Below are positions 46,473-55,527 of a stretch of 64,000 nt of DNA, piece by piece; the first letter of the stretch is position 1, and every line of letters begins with the position of its first letter. Made by a program: the position numbers and the translations under genes. The DNA comes from Sphingomonas jinjuensis (GTDB taxonomy: Bacteria > Pseudomonadota > Alphaproteobacteria > Sphingomonadales > Sphingomonadaceae). The DNA lies in contig NZ_JACIEV010000002.1 in the NCBI RefSeq assembly GCF_014197105.1, positions 1-64,000 of the forward strand, given 5' to 3'. Below the pieces are notes generated by a model. That model did not search any database and was not told the origin of the DNA. It worked only from the letters and a program-made list of their open reading frames with translations.

Positions 46473-48026
46473 ATGCGCTGGGAGAACCAATTTACCGCTG
46501 CCCGAGAGATTTCGCCGTGGCAGGCCATGGGTGTGGACTCCGATCGATACGACAGGGCTTTCAGCAGCCCCAACAACAATCAGGACGGCCGATTGTGCCA
46601 ATGCCCGTCGTGCGCGGGCGGTGCCGGGCCTGACACCAACCACGTCAGCACCGGATTCTTTGCACTCAATGCCGAGGATCGCGGCGAGACAGGCACCAAC
46701 GGCAAGACCTCGCTGACCATTGCCGAGGCCGCCGCGCAGATCGGCCGCGCGAACACGACGTGGAACGGCTCGACGCTCGGCCAGGCGGCAGAGGTCACCT
46801 ACGCCTTCCGCGCCAGCGCGCCCGCGACGATGCCCAACGGCACCTCGGGCTTCTCGGTGTTCAACGCCGCGCAGATCGAACAGGCCAAGATCGCGCTGCA
46901 GAGCTGGTCCGATGTCGCGCAGATTACCTTCCGCCAGGTGACCGGGACCAACGGCTACAGCAACAATGCGTCGATGTTACTCGGCAACTACTCGACCGGT
47001 GCGTCGGGCGCGGCTGCCTTTGCCTATTATCCCGGCAACGGCGTCGGCGGCGATAGCTGGTACAACAGCTCGCTCAGCTACAATAGCGCGCCGGACAATC
47101 TGAACTACGGCGGCCAGGTGCTGGTCCACGAGATCGGTCATGCCATCGGCCTCGGCCATCCCGGCGATTACAACGCCGGCAACGGCTCGCCGACCTACGC
47201 CAACAGCGCGCAATATTACGAGGATACGCGCCAGTATTCGGTCATGAGCTACTGGTCGGAAACGAACACCGGCGGCAATAACGGCGGTCTCTACGCCGCC
47301 GCCCCGCTGCTCGACGACGTCGCCGCCGCGCAGCGCCTGTACGGCGCCAACATGACGACGCGGACGGGCGATACGGTGTACGGCTTCAACTCGAACACCG
47401 GCCGTGACTATTACACCGCGACCACCTCGTCGTCGGGCCTCATCTTCGCCGCCTGGGACGCCGGCGGCAACGACACGTTCGACTTTTCCGGCTACGCGAA
47501 GAACCAGCTGATCGACCTTAACGACGGGCATTTCTCCAACGTCGGCGGGCTCGTCGGCAACGTCGCGGTGGCGGCTGGCGTCATCATCGAGAATGCGACC
47601 GGTGGCAGCGGCAACGATTCGTTGATCGGTAACGAGGTCGCCAACGTCCTGCGTGGCGGCGCCGGTGCCGATACCATCGACGGCGGGCTAGGTGCCGACC
47701 TTCTTTACGGCGGATCGGGGGCCGATCGCTTCGTCTTCGATCAGCTGGCGGATTCGACCTCCAGCGCGCGCGACCGCATTCTCGACTTCACCAGCGGCTC
47801 GGACAAGATCGACTTCTCGGCGATCGACGCCAATCCGAACGAGAGCGGTGACCAGGCGTTCACTCAGGTGTCGAGCTTCAGCGGCCAGTCGGGCCAGGCG
47901 ATCTTCGCCTATGACCAGGGCAGCAACACGACGACGATCAGCCTCGACGGCAACGGCGATCGGGTCGCCGACCTCGGCCTGTCGGTCACAGGCACGGTCA
48001 TGCCGTCGCTCGACGTCGTCTTCTGA
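46473..48026 (+). CDS. Serralysin-like RTX metalloprotease
   Basis: A 517-residue zinc protease of the M10B type. HEIGHAIGLGH (first His about 219) binds zinc, and SVMSYW (about 257) is the Met-turn. GGxGxD repeats (GGSGNDSLIGN, GGAGADTIDGG, GGSGADRFVF) bind calcium, and the C-terminus ends DVVF, typical of type I secretion. Unusually, the N-terminal part has LCQCPSCAGG (about 41-50), a Cys cluster rare in this family. GGGAGA supports the start. Divergent from its likely inhibitor gene. Confidence 0.93.
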   Translation: MRWENQFTAAREISPWQAMGVDSDRYDRAFSSPNNNQDGRLCQCPSCAGGAGPDTNHVSTGFFALNAEDRGETGTNGKTSLTIAEAAAQIGRANTTWNGSTLGQAAEVTYAFRASAPATMPNGTSGFSVFNAAQIEQAKIALQSWSDVAQITFRQVTGTNGYSNNASMLLGNYSTGASGAAAFAYYPGNGVGGDSWYNSSLSYNSAPDNLNYGGQVLVHEIGHAIGLGHPGDYNAGNGSPTYANSAQYYEDTRQYSVMSYWSETNTGGNNGGLYAAAPLLDDVAAAQRLYGANMTTRTGDTVYGFNSNTGRDYYTATTSSSGLIFAAWDAGGNDTFDFSGYAKNQLIDLNDGHFSNVGGLVGNVAVAAGVIIENATGGSGNDSLIGNEVANVLRGGAGADTIDGGLGADLLYGGSGADRFVFDQLADSTSSARDRILDFTSGSDKIDFSAIDANPNESGDQAFTQVSSFSGQSGQAIFAYDQGSNTTTISLDGNGDRVADLGLSVTGTVMPSLDVVF

Positions 48027-48033
48027 TCGGGTG

Positions 48034-48060
48034 GCCGGGCGGCCGATCGCGCCGCCCGGC
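48034..48060. terminator. Bidirectional terminator-like hairpin
   Basis: Perfect 10-bp arms GCCGGGCGGC and GCCGCCCGGC with a 7-base loop, followed by TTCTCG, lie between the convergent serralysin and DUF2794 genes. Confidence 0.75.
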
Positions 48061-48066
48061 TTCTCG

Positions 48067-48414
48067 TCAATCGTCGTCGACCAGCTTCATTAGCCGCCGC
48101 TCGACCGGCGCCAGCACCGGCCCCAGCTCGTGCCCGCGCTTGAGCACGGTGCCATGCTCGCCGATCAGCGCCCACATGCCCTGCCGGCTGCGCAAGGAAG
48201 GGCGTTTCTCGATCCTGAACTCGGGTCGCTCGGCCGACCGGCGGAACGCCGCGAAGATCGCCGCCTCGCGGCCCAGCTCCATCGCATAGTCGCGCCAATG
48301 CCCCGCCGCGACCATTCGCCCGTACAGATCCAGGATCCGTGTCAGCTCGGCCCGGTCGAAGCCGATCTGGCTCGGCTTGCCGCCGGCGTTGGGAAAGGGC
48401 GTGACGGTGCCCAT
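48067..48414 (-). CDS. DUF2794 family protein
   Basis: A 115-residue soluble protein matching DUF2794, a conserved alphaproteobacterial family of unknown function. FDRAELTRILDLYGRMVAAG and DYAMELGREAAIFAAFRR are typical. Its ATG shares one base with the stop of the acetyltransferase gene (TGATG), so the two are coupled. Confidence 0.88.
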   Translation of the reverse strand: MGTVTPFPNAGGKPSQIGFDRAELTRILDLYGRMVAAGHWRDYAMELGREAAIFAAFRRSAERPEFRIEKRPSLRSRQGMWALIGEHGTVLKRGHELGPVLAPVERRLMKLVDDD

Positions 48415-49091
48415 CAGGCCCGATCGCGCTCCTGTTCGGCCAGCACCGCATCAAGCCGCTTGCGCATCGCGTCCAGCTCGCAGCGCATGATCTCCAGCTT
48501 CTGCGTCTGCGGATCGAACATCTCGGAACAGGGCGTGCCATAGGGCACAAACCGCGGCGCCTCGCCCGCGCCGCCCTCGATCACCGTCGGCCGGGCGGGA
48601 ATGCCGACCATCACTGCGCCCTCGGTCACGTCCTTCGTCACCACCGCATTGGCCCCGACGCGCGCGCGCTTGCCGACCAGGATCGGCCCCAGCACCTGCG
48701 CGCCGGATCCGATGATGACGCCGTCCGCCAGCGTCGGATGCCGCTTTCCCGCAACGCCGTTGTCGGGACTGGTCCCGCCGAGCGTGACGCACTGATAGAT
48801 GGTGACATCATTACCGATTTCCGCCGTCTCGCCGATCACGACGAAGCCGTGGTCGATGAAGAAGCGCTTGCCGATCTTGGCGCCCGGATGGATGTCGATC
48901 GCGGTCGTCGCGCGGCTGTAGTGATTGACCATCCGCGCCAGCAGGAACAGCCGCCTGCCGTACAACCGGTGCGCGATACGATGCCAGAACAGCGCCCAGA
49001 CACCCGGATAAGTCAGCACTTCCCAGCGGCTGTGCGGCGCCGGATCGCGGGCGCGGATCGAATCCAGATACTCGGTCAGCTTCGCGAACAT
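48414..49091 (-). CDS. cysE: Serine O-acetyltransferase
   Basis: A 225-residue acetyltransferase making O-acetylserine for cysteine synthesis. The left-handed beta-helix includes DIHPGAKIGKRFFIDHG and VTLGGTSPDNG, typical of the EpsC/CysE group. The C-terminal tail (about 190-225) is helical and charged. A sulfur-linked transporter gene lies divergently upstream. Confidence 0.9.
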   Translation of the reverse strand: MFAKLTEYLDSIRARDPAPHSRWEVLTYPGVWALFWHRIAHRLYGRRLFLLARMVNHYSRATTAIDIHPGAKIGKRFFIDHGFVVIGETAEIGNDVTIYQCVTLGGTSPDNGVAGKRHPTLADGVIIGSGAQVLGPILVGKRARVGANAVVTKDVTEGAVMVGIPARPTVIEGGAGEAPRFVPYGTPCSEMFDPQTQKLEIMRCELDAMRKRLDAVLAEQERDRA

Positions 49092-49214
49092 TCGTCTCGA
49101 TCCCCTTATCGCCCCCGATTTAGGTCGCCACTCGTCCGATTGCCAGCACCGGGCATCGGCGCCCTAAAGCCTATCTATCTTGTCGGGGATGCTCGCGTCG
49201 GGCAGGTCGGGAGC

Positions 49215-49982
49215 GTGCCCGATCTTGCCAGCTTCGATGTCAGCGCCCTGCTGCCCTTCATCGCGGTGGGATTCGCCGCTCAGGTCGTCGACGGCGCGCT
49301 CGGCATGGCGTTCGGCGTCATCTCGAACACCATGCTGTTGTGGATCGGCGTCCCTCCCGCCGCGGCGTCGGCGGGCGTCCACACCGTCGAGACCTTCACC
49401 ACCGCCGTCTCGGGGATCAGCCACGTCGCGCATCGCAACGTCAACTGGCGGCTGTTCCTGCGAATCATGATCCCCGGTGTCATCGGCGGCGTACTCGGTG
49501 CCTATGTGCTGTCGAACGTCGATGCCGCGGTGACGAAGCCGTTCATCCTCGGCTATCTCAGCGTCATCGGCCTCTATCTGCTCTGGCGCGCCTGGCGGTA
49601 TCCACCTCAGGTGAAGGAGCCGAAGATCGTCGAGCCGCTCGGCCTCGTCGGCGGCTTCCTCGATGCGGCGGGCGGCGGCGGCTGGGGGCCGGTCGTCACC
49701 AGCAACCTGCTCGTCCAGGGCGCGTCGCCGCGGACGACGATCGGCACCGTCAACACCGCCGAATTCTTCCTGACGACGACGATCTCGATCACGTTCCTTA
49801 CCCAGCTCGGCTGGGCGGCTTTCACCGTCGCCACCCTCGGCCTGCTGATCGGCGGCATCGTCGCGGCGCCGTTCGGCGCGATGCTTGCCAAGCGCGTGCC
49901 CCCGAAGCGGCTGCTCGGCCTTGTCGGCACGATCCTGACGATCACCAGCGCCTTCGGCCTCTATCGCGCCATATTCCACTGA
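49215..49982 (+). CDS. TauE/SafE family membrane transporter
   Basis: A 255-residue inner-membrane protein with about seven or eight helices and two TauE-type halves. VDGALGMAFGVISNTMLL and GGFLDAAGGGGWGPVVTSN are the paired conserved blocks. Members export sulfite or sulfoacetate; here it sits beside cysE, which makes a sulfur role reasonable. Start is GTG 49215, the only sensible one in this frame. Confidence 0.87.
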   Translation: MPDLASFDVSALLPFIAVGFAAQVVDGALGMAFGVISNTMLLWIGVPPAAASAGVHTVETFTTAVSGISHVAHRNVNWRLFLRIMIPGVIGGVLGAYVLSNVDAAVTKPFILGYLSVIGLYLLWRAWRYPPQVKEPKIVEPLGLVGGFLDAAGGGGWGPVVTSNLLVQGASPRTTIGTVNTAEFFLTTTISITFLTQLGWAAFTVATLGLLIGGIVAAPFGAMLAKRVPPKRLLGLVGTILTITSAFGLYRAIFH

Positions 49983-50040
49983 CGCTGGCATGATCGACCG
50001 CTTCGACTAGGATGGCGTCGCACGATCGACTGAGGCGATA

Positions 50041-50943
50041 ATGGCGACGACGTACCTACCCACGCTCAAGCAGCTGCAATATCTACTCGCCTTGCGCGAT
50101 CACGGCCATTTCGGCCGCGCAGCGGAGGCGTGCTTCGTCACCCAGTCGACCCTGTCCGCCGGCCTGCGCGAGCTGGAGACGCTGATCGGCGTGACGCTGG
50201 TCGAGCGTACCCGCCGCGTCGTCCGCTTCACGCCGCTGGGGGAACGCATCGCCGCGAAGGCGCGCATCGTCCTGCGCGAGGCGGAAGAGCTCGGCGATAT
50301 GGCCCGCGCCGCCGGCCGCCCCCTGTCGGGGGACATGCGCATGAGCGTGATCCCCACCATCGCCCCCTTCATGCTTCCGCGCATTCTGCCCCGGCTGCGC
50401 CGCGACTATCCCGACCTGAAGCTGTTCCTGCGCGAGGAGCCGAGCGGCCCCGCGTGCGAGGGGTTGCACAATGGGCGCACCGATTGCGTCCTGCTCGCCC
50501 TCCCCTTCACCTGCGGCGAGGTAGCGTCGCAGGCGCTGTTCGACGATCGTCTCTTCGTCGCTTTCCAGCCGCAGGACATGCCCAACCTTCCGCCCAAGGT
50601 CCCGGCCGAAGCGATCGACGAGACGCGGCTGCTGCTGCTCGAGGACGGCCACTGCCTGAAGGACCATGCGCTGTCCGCCTGCAACCGTCCCGAACTGCGC
50701 GCCGAGGCGACGATGCTCGGCACCTCGCTCCACACCATCGTCCAGATGGTCGACAATGGCCTCGGCATGACGATGCTGCCCGAAATGGCGGTCAACGCCG
50801 GCATCCTCGAGCATACCAGCATCGTCGCCCGCCCCCTCGATGCGGTGAACGCGACGCGCACGATCGCGCTCGTCTGGCGGCGCTCGTCGCCGCGAGAGCG
50901 CGATTTCCAGCTGCTGGCCGGGGTCCTTGCCGAGGCGCCGTGA
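50041..50943 (+). CDS. oxyR: Hydrogen peroxide-sensing LysR regulator
   Basis: A 300-residue LysR-type regulator. The winged helix (FGRAAEACFVTQSTLSAGL) is at residues about 24-44. Two cysteines, C205 (EDGHCLKDH) and C214 (LSAC), keep the nine-residue spacing of the E. coli OxyR redox pair (C199/C208), so peroxide sensing is likely. No catalase or peroxiredoxin gene is adjacent. Confidence 0.93.
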   Translation: MATTYLPTLKQLQYLLALRDHGHFGRAAEACFVTQSTLSAGLRELETLIGVTLVERTRRVVRFTPLGERIAAKARIVLREAEELGDMARAAGRPLSGDMRMSVIPTIAPFMLPRILPRLRRDYPDLKLFLREEPSGPACEGLHNGRTDCVLLALPFTCGEVASQALFDDRLFVAFQPQDMPNLPPKVPAEAIDETRLLLLEDGHCLKDHALSACNRPELRAEATMLGTSLHTIVQMVDNGLGMTMLPEMAVNAGILEHTSIVARPLDAVNATRTIALVWRRSSPRERDFQLLAGVLAEAP

Positions 50944-50991
50944 AACCGATCGTGGCGATCGACCGTAGTGCCTCGCAAAGGGAGACCATCG

Positions 50992-51630
50992 ATGACCCGC
51001 ACCATCCTGTTCACCGCCGTCGCCGCGCTGGCGCTGGCCGGTTGCGGTGGCCGTAAGGACGAGGCCGAAAGCGCCGGCTCCGCCGCCCCAACTGCGCTGC
51101 CCAGCCCCACGCCCACCGCCACCCCGGTCGCCGCGACGGGCAATCCCGAGATCGCCGGTACCGCGGTTCCGACGGACCGCTCCATCGCGGACACCATCGC
51201 CGCCACACCCTCGCTGTCGACGCTGGCGCAGGCGATCCGTGCCGCCGACCTCACCCCGCGCCTCGCCGCGCCCGGCTCGATCACCGTTTTCGCGCCCAGC
51301 AACGCCGCCTTCGGCCGCCTCGCCCCCGGCACCGTCGACAGCCTGCTGAAGCCCGAGAACAAGGCCTCGCTCGTCAAGCTGCTGAGCTATCACGTCGTCG
51401 CCGGCTCGATCACCGCCGACCAGCTCGTCGCCATGATCCGCGCCGCCGGCGGCACCGCCACGCTGACGAGCATCCTCGGCCAGCCGATCCGCGCGACGAT
51501 GACCGGCAACGTCGTCACGCTGACCAGCGCCACCGGCAACCTGAGCTACGTCGAGATCGCCGACATCCGCCAGACCAACGGCGTGATCCACGTCGTCAAC
51601 GGCGTGCTGGTCCCGACGCTGGCGAACTAG
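50992..51630 (+). CDS. Fasciclin (FAS1) domain lipoprotein
   Basis: A 212-residue surface lipoprotein: signal with LALAGC, a Ser/Ala/Pro/Thr spacer, then one FAS1 domain (about 65-212). ITVFAPSNAAFGRL and the terminal VIHVVNGVLVP are the two FAS1 hallmarks. Such domains mediate adhesion or binding; partner unknown. GGGAG upstream supports ATG 50992. Confidence 0.92.
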   Translation: MTRTILFTAVAALALAGCGGRKDEAESAGSAAPTALPSPTPTATPVAATGNPEIAGTAVPTDRSIADTIAATPSLSTLAQAIRAADLTPRLAAPGSITVFAPSNAAFGRLAPGTVDSLLKPENKASLVKLLSYHVVAGSITADQLVAMIRAAGGTATLTSILGQPIRATMTGNVVTLTSATGNLSYVEIADIRQTNGVIHVVNGVLVPTLAN

Positions 51631-51632
51631 GC

Positions 51633-51659
51633 AAATCCCCCCCGGCATGGGGAGGATTT
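51633..51659. repeat. Palindromic repeat between convergent genes
   Basis: AAATCCCCCCC and GGGGAGGATTT (one mismatch) flank GGCAT. It is a copy of the element at 7417-7439, here placed between the fasciclin gene and the GH125 gene, where it can act as a terminator for both. Confidence 0.75.
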
Positions 51660-53092
51660 CAATACACCACCCCCAGCAACCCCGGCTTCCGCCGCTCCAG
51701 ATCCAGCACCAGATCCCCGAACAACCCGTTCGCCCACGCAAACCATTTGCGCGTGAACTTGCTAGGATCGTCCTTCAGGAAACTCTCGTGCATGAAGCCG
51801 GTGTCGGCATGGGTCCGCTTCAGCCACGTCAGGCACTGGCGGATCACCGCATCGTCGTCGCTCAGCAACGCACGCGCTATAATCGACATCGGCCAGATCA
51901 TGTCCATCCCCGCATGCGGCCCACCGATTCCCTCGGCCGCCGAACCCGAAAAGAAATAAGGGTTGCGCCCCGACCACGCGAGCGCAGCCGTGCGGCGCCA
52001 CAGCGGATCGTCGCGCGTCGCCGATCCCAGCAGCGGCAGGGCCGACAGGCTCGGCACATTGGCGTCGTCCATGAAGATCGCATTGCCGAAGCCGTCGACC
52101 TCGTACGCCCACACCTCGCCGCCCCTGCCGTCCGTCATCCGGCCATGCGCCCGAAGCGCCGCCTCGACCTCCGCCGCCAGCGCTTCGGCGCGCCCCGCCG
52201 CCGCCGCATCGCCGCGCGCCTCGCGCAGCACCGTCGCCAGCATCTGCAACGCCGACACCGCGAACAGATTCGACGGGATCAGGAACGGATAGACGCACGC
52301 ATCATCCGACGGCCGGAACCCCGAATGGATCAGCCCGACCTTGCGCGTCGGCGCGCCATAGCCGCCGAACATCAGCGTCTCGGTCGGCGTCGTGTCGCGC
52401 CGCTGGAAATGATACGGCCCCGGCCCGTCCTTGCGCTGCTGTACCCGAAGCGTCTCGACCGCCAGCGCCATCGCTTGCGCCCAGGTCGCATCGAACGGCA
52501 CCTTGTCGCGCGTCGCGGTCCAATAGCCATGCGACAGCCGCATCGGATAGCAGAGCGAGTCGATCTCCCACTTCCGCTCGGCCACGCCCGGCTTCATCTC
52601 GGTCAGGTCGGTCCGCGCACTCAAGCTCGAGAGCGCGGTCGGATCCTCCATATAGGCGTTGGCATAGGGATCGATCAGGATGCACCGCGCCTGCCGCTGG
52701 ATCAGCCCGTGGAACAGCCGCCGCAGCGCGGCATCCCTGGGCGTCAGATGGACATAGGTCTGCAACTGCGCCGAGCTGTCGCGTAGCCACAGCGCGTCGA
52801 TGTCGCCGGTGATGACGAACGTATCGGGCTTGCCGTCGATCGTGCCGACCTTGGTCACGGTGGTATCGAGCGTATTCGGATAGCAATTCTCGAACAGCCA
52901 CGCGATCTCGGGATCGGCGATCCGCCGCTTCACCCGCGCGATCTCCGCCTCCACCGCCGGGCTGGTGAAGCGCCGCTCGCCCTGCGGCGGTCGCTTGCTG
53001 GCGAACGCAGGTGCCGCCGCAACCGGCACCGCGGCCGATACCGCCAGCACGCCTGCCCCCGCCATCAGCTGGCGCCGGTCGACCCAGCTCAT
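51659..53092 (-). CDS. Exo-alpha-1,6-mannosidase, GH125 family
   Basis: A 477-residue exported glycosidase. The N-terminus is twin-arginine-like (VDRRQLMAGAG) with a signal ending near APAFA. DALWLRDSSAQ, KWEIDSLCYP and HSGFRPSDDACVYPF are blocks I associate with GH125 (formerly DUF1237). GH125 enzymes trim alpha-1,6-mannose. The ATG overlaps the stop of the GH92 gene (ATGA), so both mannosidases come from one transcript. Confidence 0.88.
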   Translation of the reverse strand: MSWVDRRQLMAGAGVLAVSAAVPVAAAPAFASKRPPQGERRFTSPAVEAEIARVKRRIADPEIAWLFENCYPNTLDTTVTKVGTIDGKPDTFVITGDIDALWLRDSSAQLQTYVHLTPRDAALRRLFHGLIQRQARCILIDPYANAYMEDPTALSSLSARTDLTEMKPGVAERKWEIDSLCYPMRLSHGYWTATRDKVPFDATWAQAMALAVETLRVQQRKDGPGPYHFQRRDTTPTETLMFGGYGAPTRKVGLIHSGFRPSDDACVYPFLIPSNLFAVSALQMLATVLREARGDAAAAGRAEALAAEVEAALRAHGRMTDGRGGEVWAYEVDGFGNAIFMDDANVPSLSALPLLGSATRDDPLWRRTAALAWSGRNPYFFSGSAAEGIGGPHAGMDMIWPMSIIARALLSDDDAVIRQCLTWLKRTHADTGFMHESFLKDDPSKFTRKWFAWANGLFGDLVLDLERRKPGLLGVVY

Positions 53093-55413
53093 CGTGCGTC
53101 GCTCATCGAAAACGGCCGGTCCTTGATCGCCACGCCCCACTCCCTGTTCGGCGTCGGCCCCATGATGAAGCGCAAAGTCCCGCCGGCCTGAAGCTCCTGC
53201 CGCGGCAGATAGGGCTTGGTCCAGTCCCTGCCGTTCAGCGTCACCGACTGGATATAGACATTCTCGGCCGAATTGTTCGCGGCCTCGATCACCAGCCGAT
53301 TGCCGCCTGGCATCGTCAGCCGAACCTCGCAGAACAGCGGACTGCCGATCGCATATTGCCCGGTCGCCGGCGTCACCGGGTAGAAACCCAGCGCGGAGAA
53401 CACATACCACGCCGACGTCTGGCCATTATCCTCGTCACCCGGATAGCCGTCGGGCGTCGCCGCATAGAGCCGGCGCATCACGTCGCGCGCATGGAACTGC
53501 GCCTTCCACGGCGCACCGGCCCAGTCGTACAGATAGATCATGTGCTGGATCGGCTGGTTGCCGTGGGCGTACTGGCCCATGTCGACGACTTGCATCTCGC
53601 GGATCTCGTGGATCGTCTCGCCATAATAGCTGTCGTCGAAGCGCGGCGGCGTCGTGAAGATCGAATCGAGCCGCTCGACGAACCGGGCATCGCCGCCCAT
53701 CAGCTCGGCCAGCCCGCGAACGTCCTGCATCACCGACCAGCTGTAATGCAGGGCATTGCCCTCGGTGAACGCATCGCCCCATTTCAGCGGGTTGTAGGGC
53801 GTCGCCCAGCTGCCATCCTGGCTTCGCCCGCGCATCCAGCCGCTCTCGCCATCGAACAGCTTGCGGTAATTCTGCGCTCGCGCCGCAAACAGCCGGGCGT
53901 CGTCGGTCTTGCCGAGCGCGCTCGCCAGCCGCGACAGGGCGAAGTCGGCGGTCGCATATTCCAGCGTCCGCGCCGCATTCTCGTTGATGCCGACGTCATA
54001 GGGCACATAGCCGAGTCGGTTGTAATATTCGACGCCTTCGCGCCCGACCGCGGCGATCGGCTTGCCCTTCTTGTCGAGCGGCCGCCCCTCGCTCGTCGTC
54101 GCCGCCTTCTTCGCCGCAGCATAGAGCGTCTTGACGTCATAGCCGCGGACGCCGTTGGTCCAGGCATCGGCGATGATGTTCGCCGAATTCGCCCCGATCA
54201 TCACGTTACGATAGCCGGGGCTCATCCATTCGGGCAGCCAGCCGCCCTCCTTCACGGTGTTGGCGAGGCCCTGCATGATCTCGGCATCGCGCTCGGAATA
54301 CATCAGCACGAAGAACGGGAACACCGCGCGCCACGTGTCCCAGAAGCCGTTGTCGGTATAGAGCGGCCCGGGATGCACCTTGCCGTCGAACGGGCTGTAA
54401 TGGACCTGCCTGCCGGCCGCGTCGATCTCGTGAAACTGCCGCGGAAACAGCAGCATGCGATACAGCGCCGAATAGAAGGTGCGGCGATTGTCCTCGTTGG
54501 GATCGACCACCTCGATCCGCGCGAACTCCTTCTCCCATGCCGCCTTGGCCTTCGCCTCGGTCGCGGAAAAGCTGTCGCGCCCGATCTCGCTGTCGAGATT
54601 GCGCTGCGCCTGCTCGGCACTGACGAACGACGAGGCGACCCGCACCCCCACCTGCTCGCCGGCCTGCGTCCGGAAGCTGACCGCCGCGCCGACATGATCG
54701 CCCTCGCGCGACGGCGTGGCGGCGAGCGTGCCGTTGTCGTCCCACGTCCGCGTCACCGCGAAATCATGGTCGAACTCGGCAACGAACCAGTTGCGGAAAT
54801 TCCCCGGCACCCCGCCATGATTGTTGCGGACATAGCCCGTAATCCGGCGCCGCTTCGCATCGATGCTGACCATCGATCCACCGGCATAACCGTCGAGGAT
54901 GATATGCGCGTCGTCATTTTTGGGAAAGGTGAAGCGGAACTGCGCGGCGCGCGTCGTCGGCACCACCTCGGCGGTCACGTCATAGTCGGCCAGATACACC
55001 TTGTACCGGTACGGCCGCGCCTCTTCCGCCTTGTGGCTGTACCAGGAGGCGCGCTCCTCCTCGCCGACCTTCAGCGCCCCGGTCTCCGCGAACAGGGCGA
55101 AGGCGGCATAGTCGTTCATCCACGGGCTGGGCTGGTGCGTCTGCTTGATCCCGTTGATCTTCTCAGCATCGTAGGTGTAGCCCCAGCCGCTCCCCATCTT
55201 CCCGGTGACGGGGGTCCAAAAATTCATCCCCCACGGCACCGCCACCGCCGGATAGGTGTTGCCGTAAGACATGGTGTAGCTGGAATCGGTACCCATCAGC
55301 GGGTTAGCGAGGTCGACCAGAACGGTCTTTGCTGCAGCATTTTGCTGCGCAGCAATCGGCGTCGGCAGGGCGATCGCCGCCATCGTCGCCACGGTAATCA
55401 TGCAGTGTCGCAT
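53089..55413 (-). CDS. Alpha-1,2-mannosidase, GH92 family
   Basis: A 774-residue exported calcium-dependent alpha-mannosidase. A signal peptide (about 1-23, ending PIAAQ) precedes VNPLMGT-like ANPLMGTDSS, the family start. WDTWRAVFPF, PEWMSPGYRN, YYNRLGYVPYD and GDEDNGQTSAWYVFSALGFYPV are characteristic. ATG 55413 is preferred because GGGAG lies six bases upstream; ATG 55419 is adjacent to it. Together with GH125 it suits removal of mannose from N-glycans or fungal mannan. Confidence 0.94.
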   Translation of the reverse strand: MRHCMITVATMAAIALPTPIAAQQNAAAKTVLVDLANPLMGTDSSYTMSYGNTYPAVAVPWGMNFWTPVTGKMGSGWGYTYDAEKINGIKQTHQPSPWMNDYAAFALFAETGALKVGEEERASWYSHKAEEARPYRYKVYLADYDVTAEVVPTTRAAQFRFTFPKNDDAHIILDGYAGGSMVSIDAKRRRITGYVRNNHGGVPGNFRNWFVAEFDHDFAVTRTWDDNGTLAATPSREGDHVGAAVSFRTQAGEQVGVRVASSFVSAEQAQRNLDSEIGRDSFSATEAKAKAAWEKEFARIEVVDPNEDNRRTFYSALYRMLLFPRQFHEIDAAGRQVHYSPFDGKVHPGPLYTDNGFWDTWRAVFPFFVLMYSERDAEIMQGLANTVKEGGWLPEWMSPGYRNVMIGANSANIIADAWTNGVRGYDVKTLYAAAKKAATTSEGRPLDKKGKPIAAVGREGVEYYNRLGYVPYDVGINENAARTLEYATADFALSRLASALGKTDDARLFAARAQNYRKLFDGESGWMRGRSQDGSWATPYNPLKWGDAFTEGNALHYSWSVMQDVRGLAELMGGDARFVERLDSIFTTPPRFDDSYYGETIHEIREMQVVDMGQYAHGNQPIQHMIYLYDWAGAPWKAQFHARDVMRRLYAATPDGYPGDEDNGQTSAWYVFSALGFYPVTPATGQYAIGSPLFCEVRLTMPGGNRLVIEAANNSAENVYIQSVTLNGRDWTKPYLPRQELQAGGTLRFIMGPTPNREWGVAIKDRPFSMSDAR

Positions 55414-55527
55414 CGCCATCTCCCGGCTCGTCACCGCCTTGCTAGCCGGTTCCGCCGGTGTAGGAAAATGTCGGACATGGCCCCCGCGCCCTAAAACCGA
55501 CACCAATCGTCCGCAGGAGGACGCGGC

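Noticed and set aside
53011..55494. Long plus-strand frame opposite GH125 and GH92
   Set aside because: Antisense shadow of two clear glycosidase genes; no ribosome site or domain supports it.
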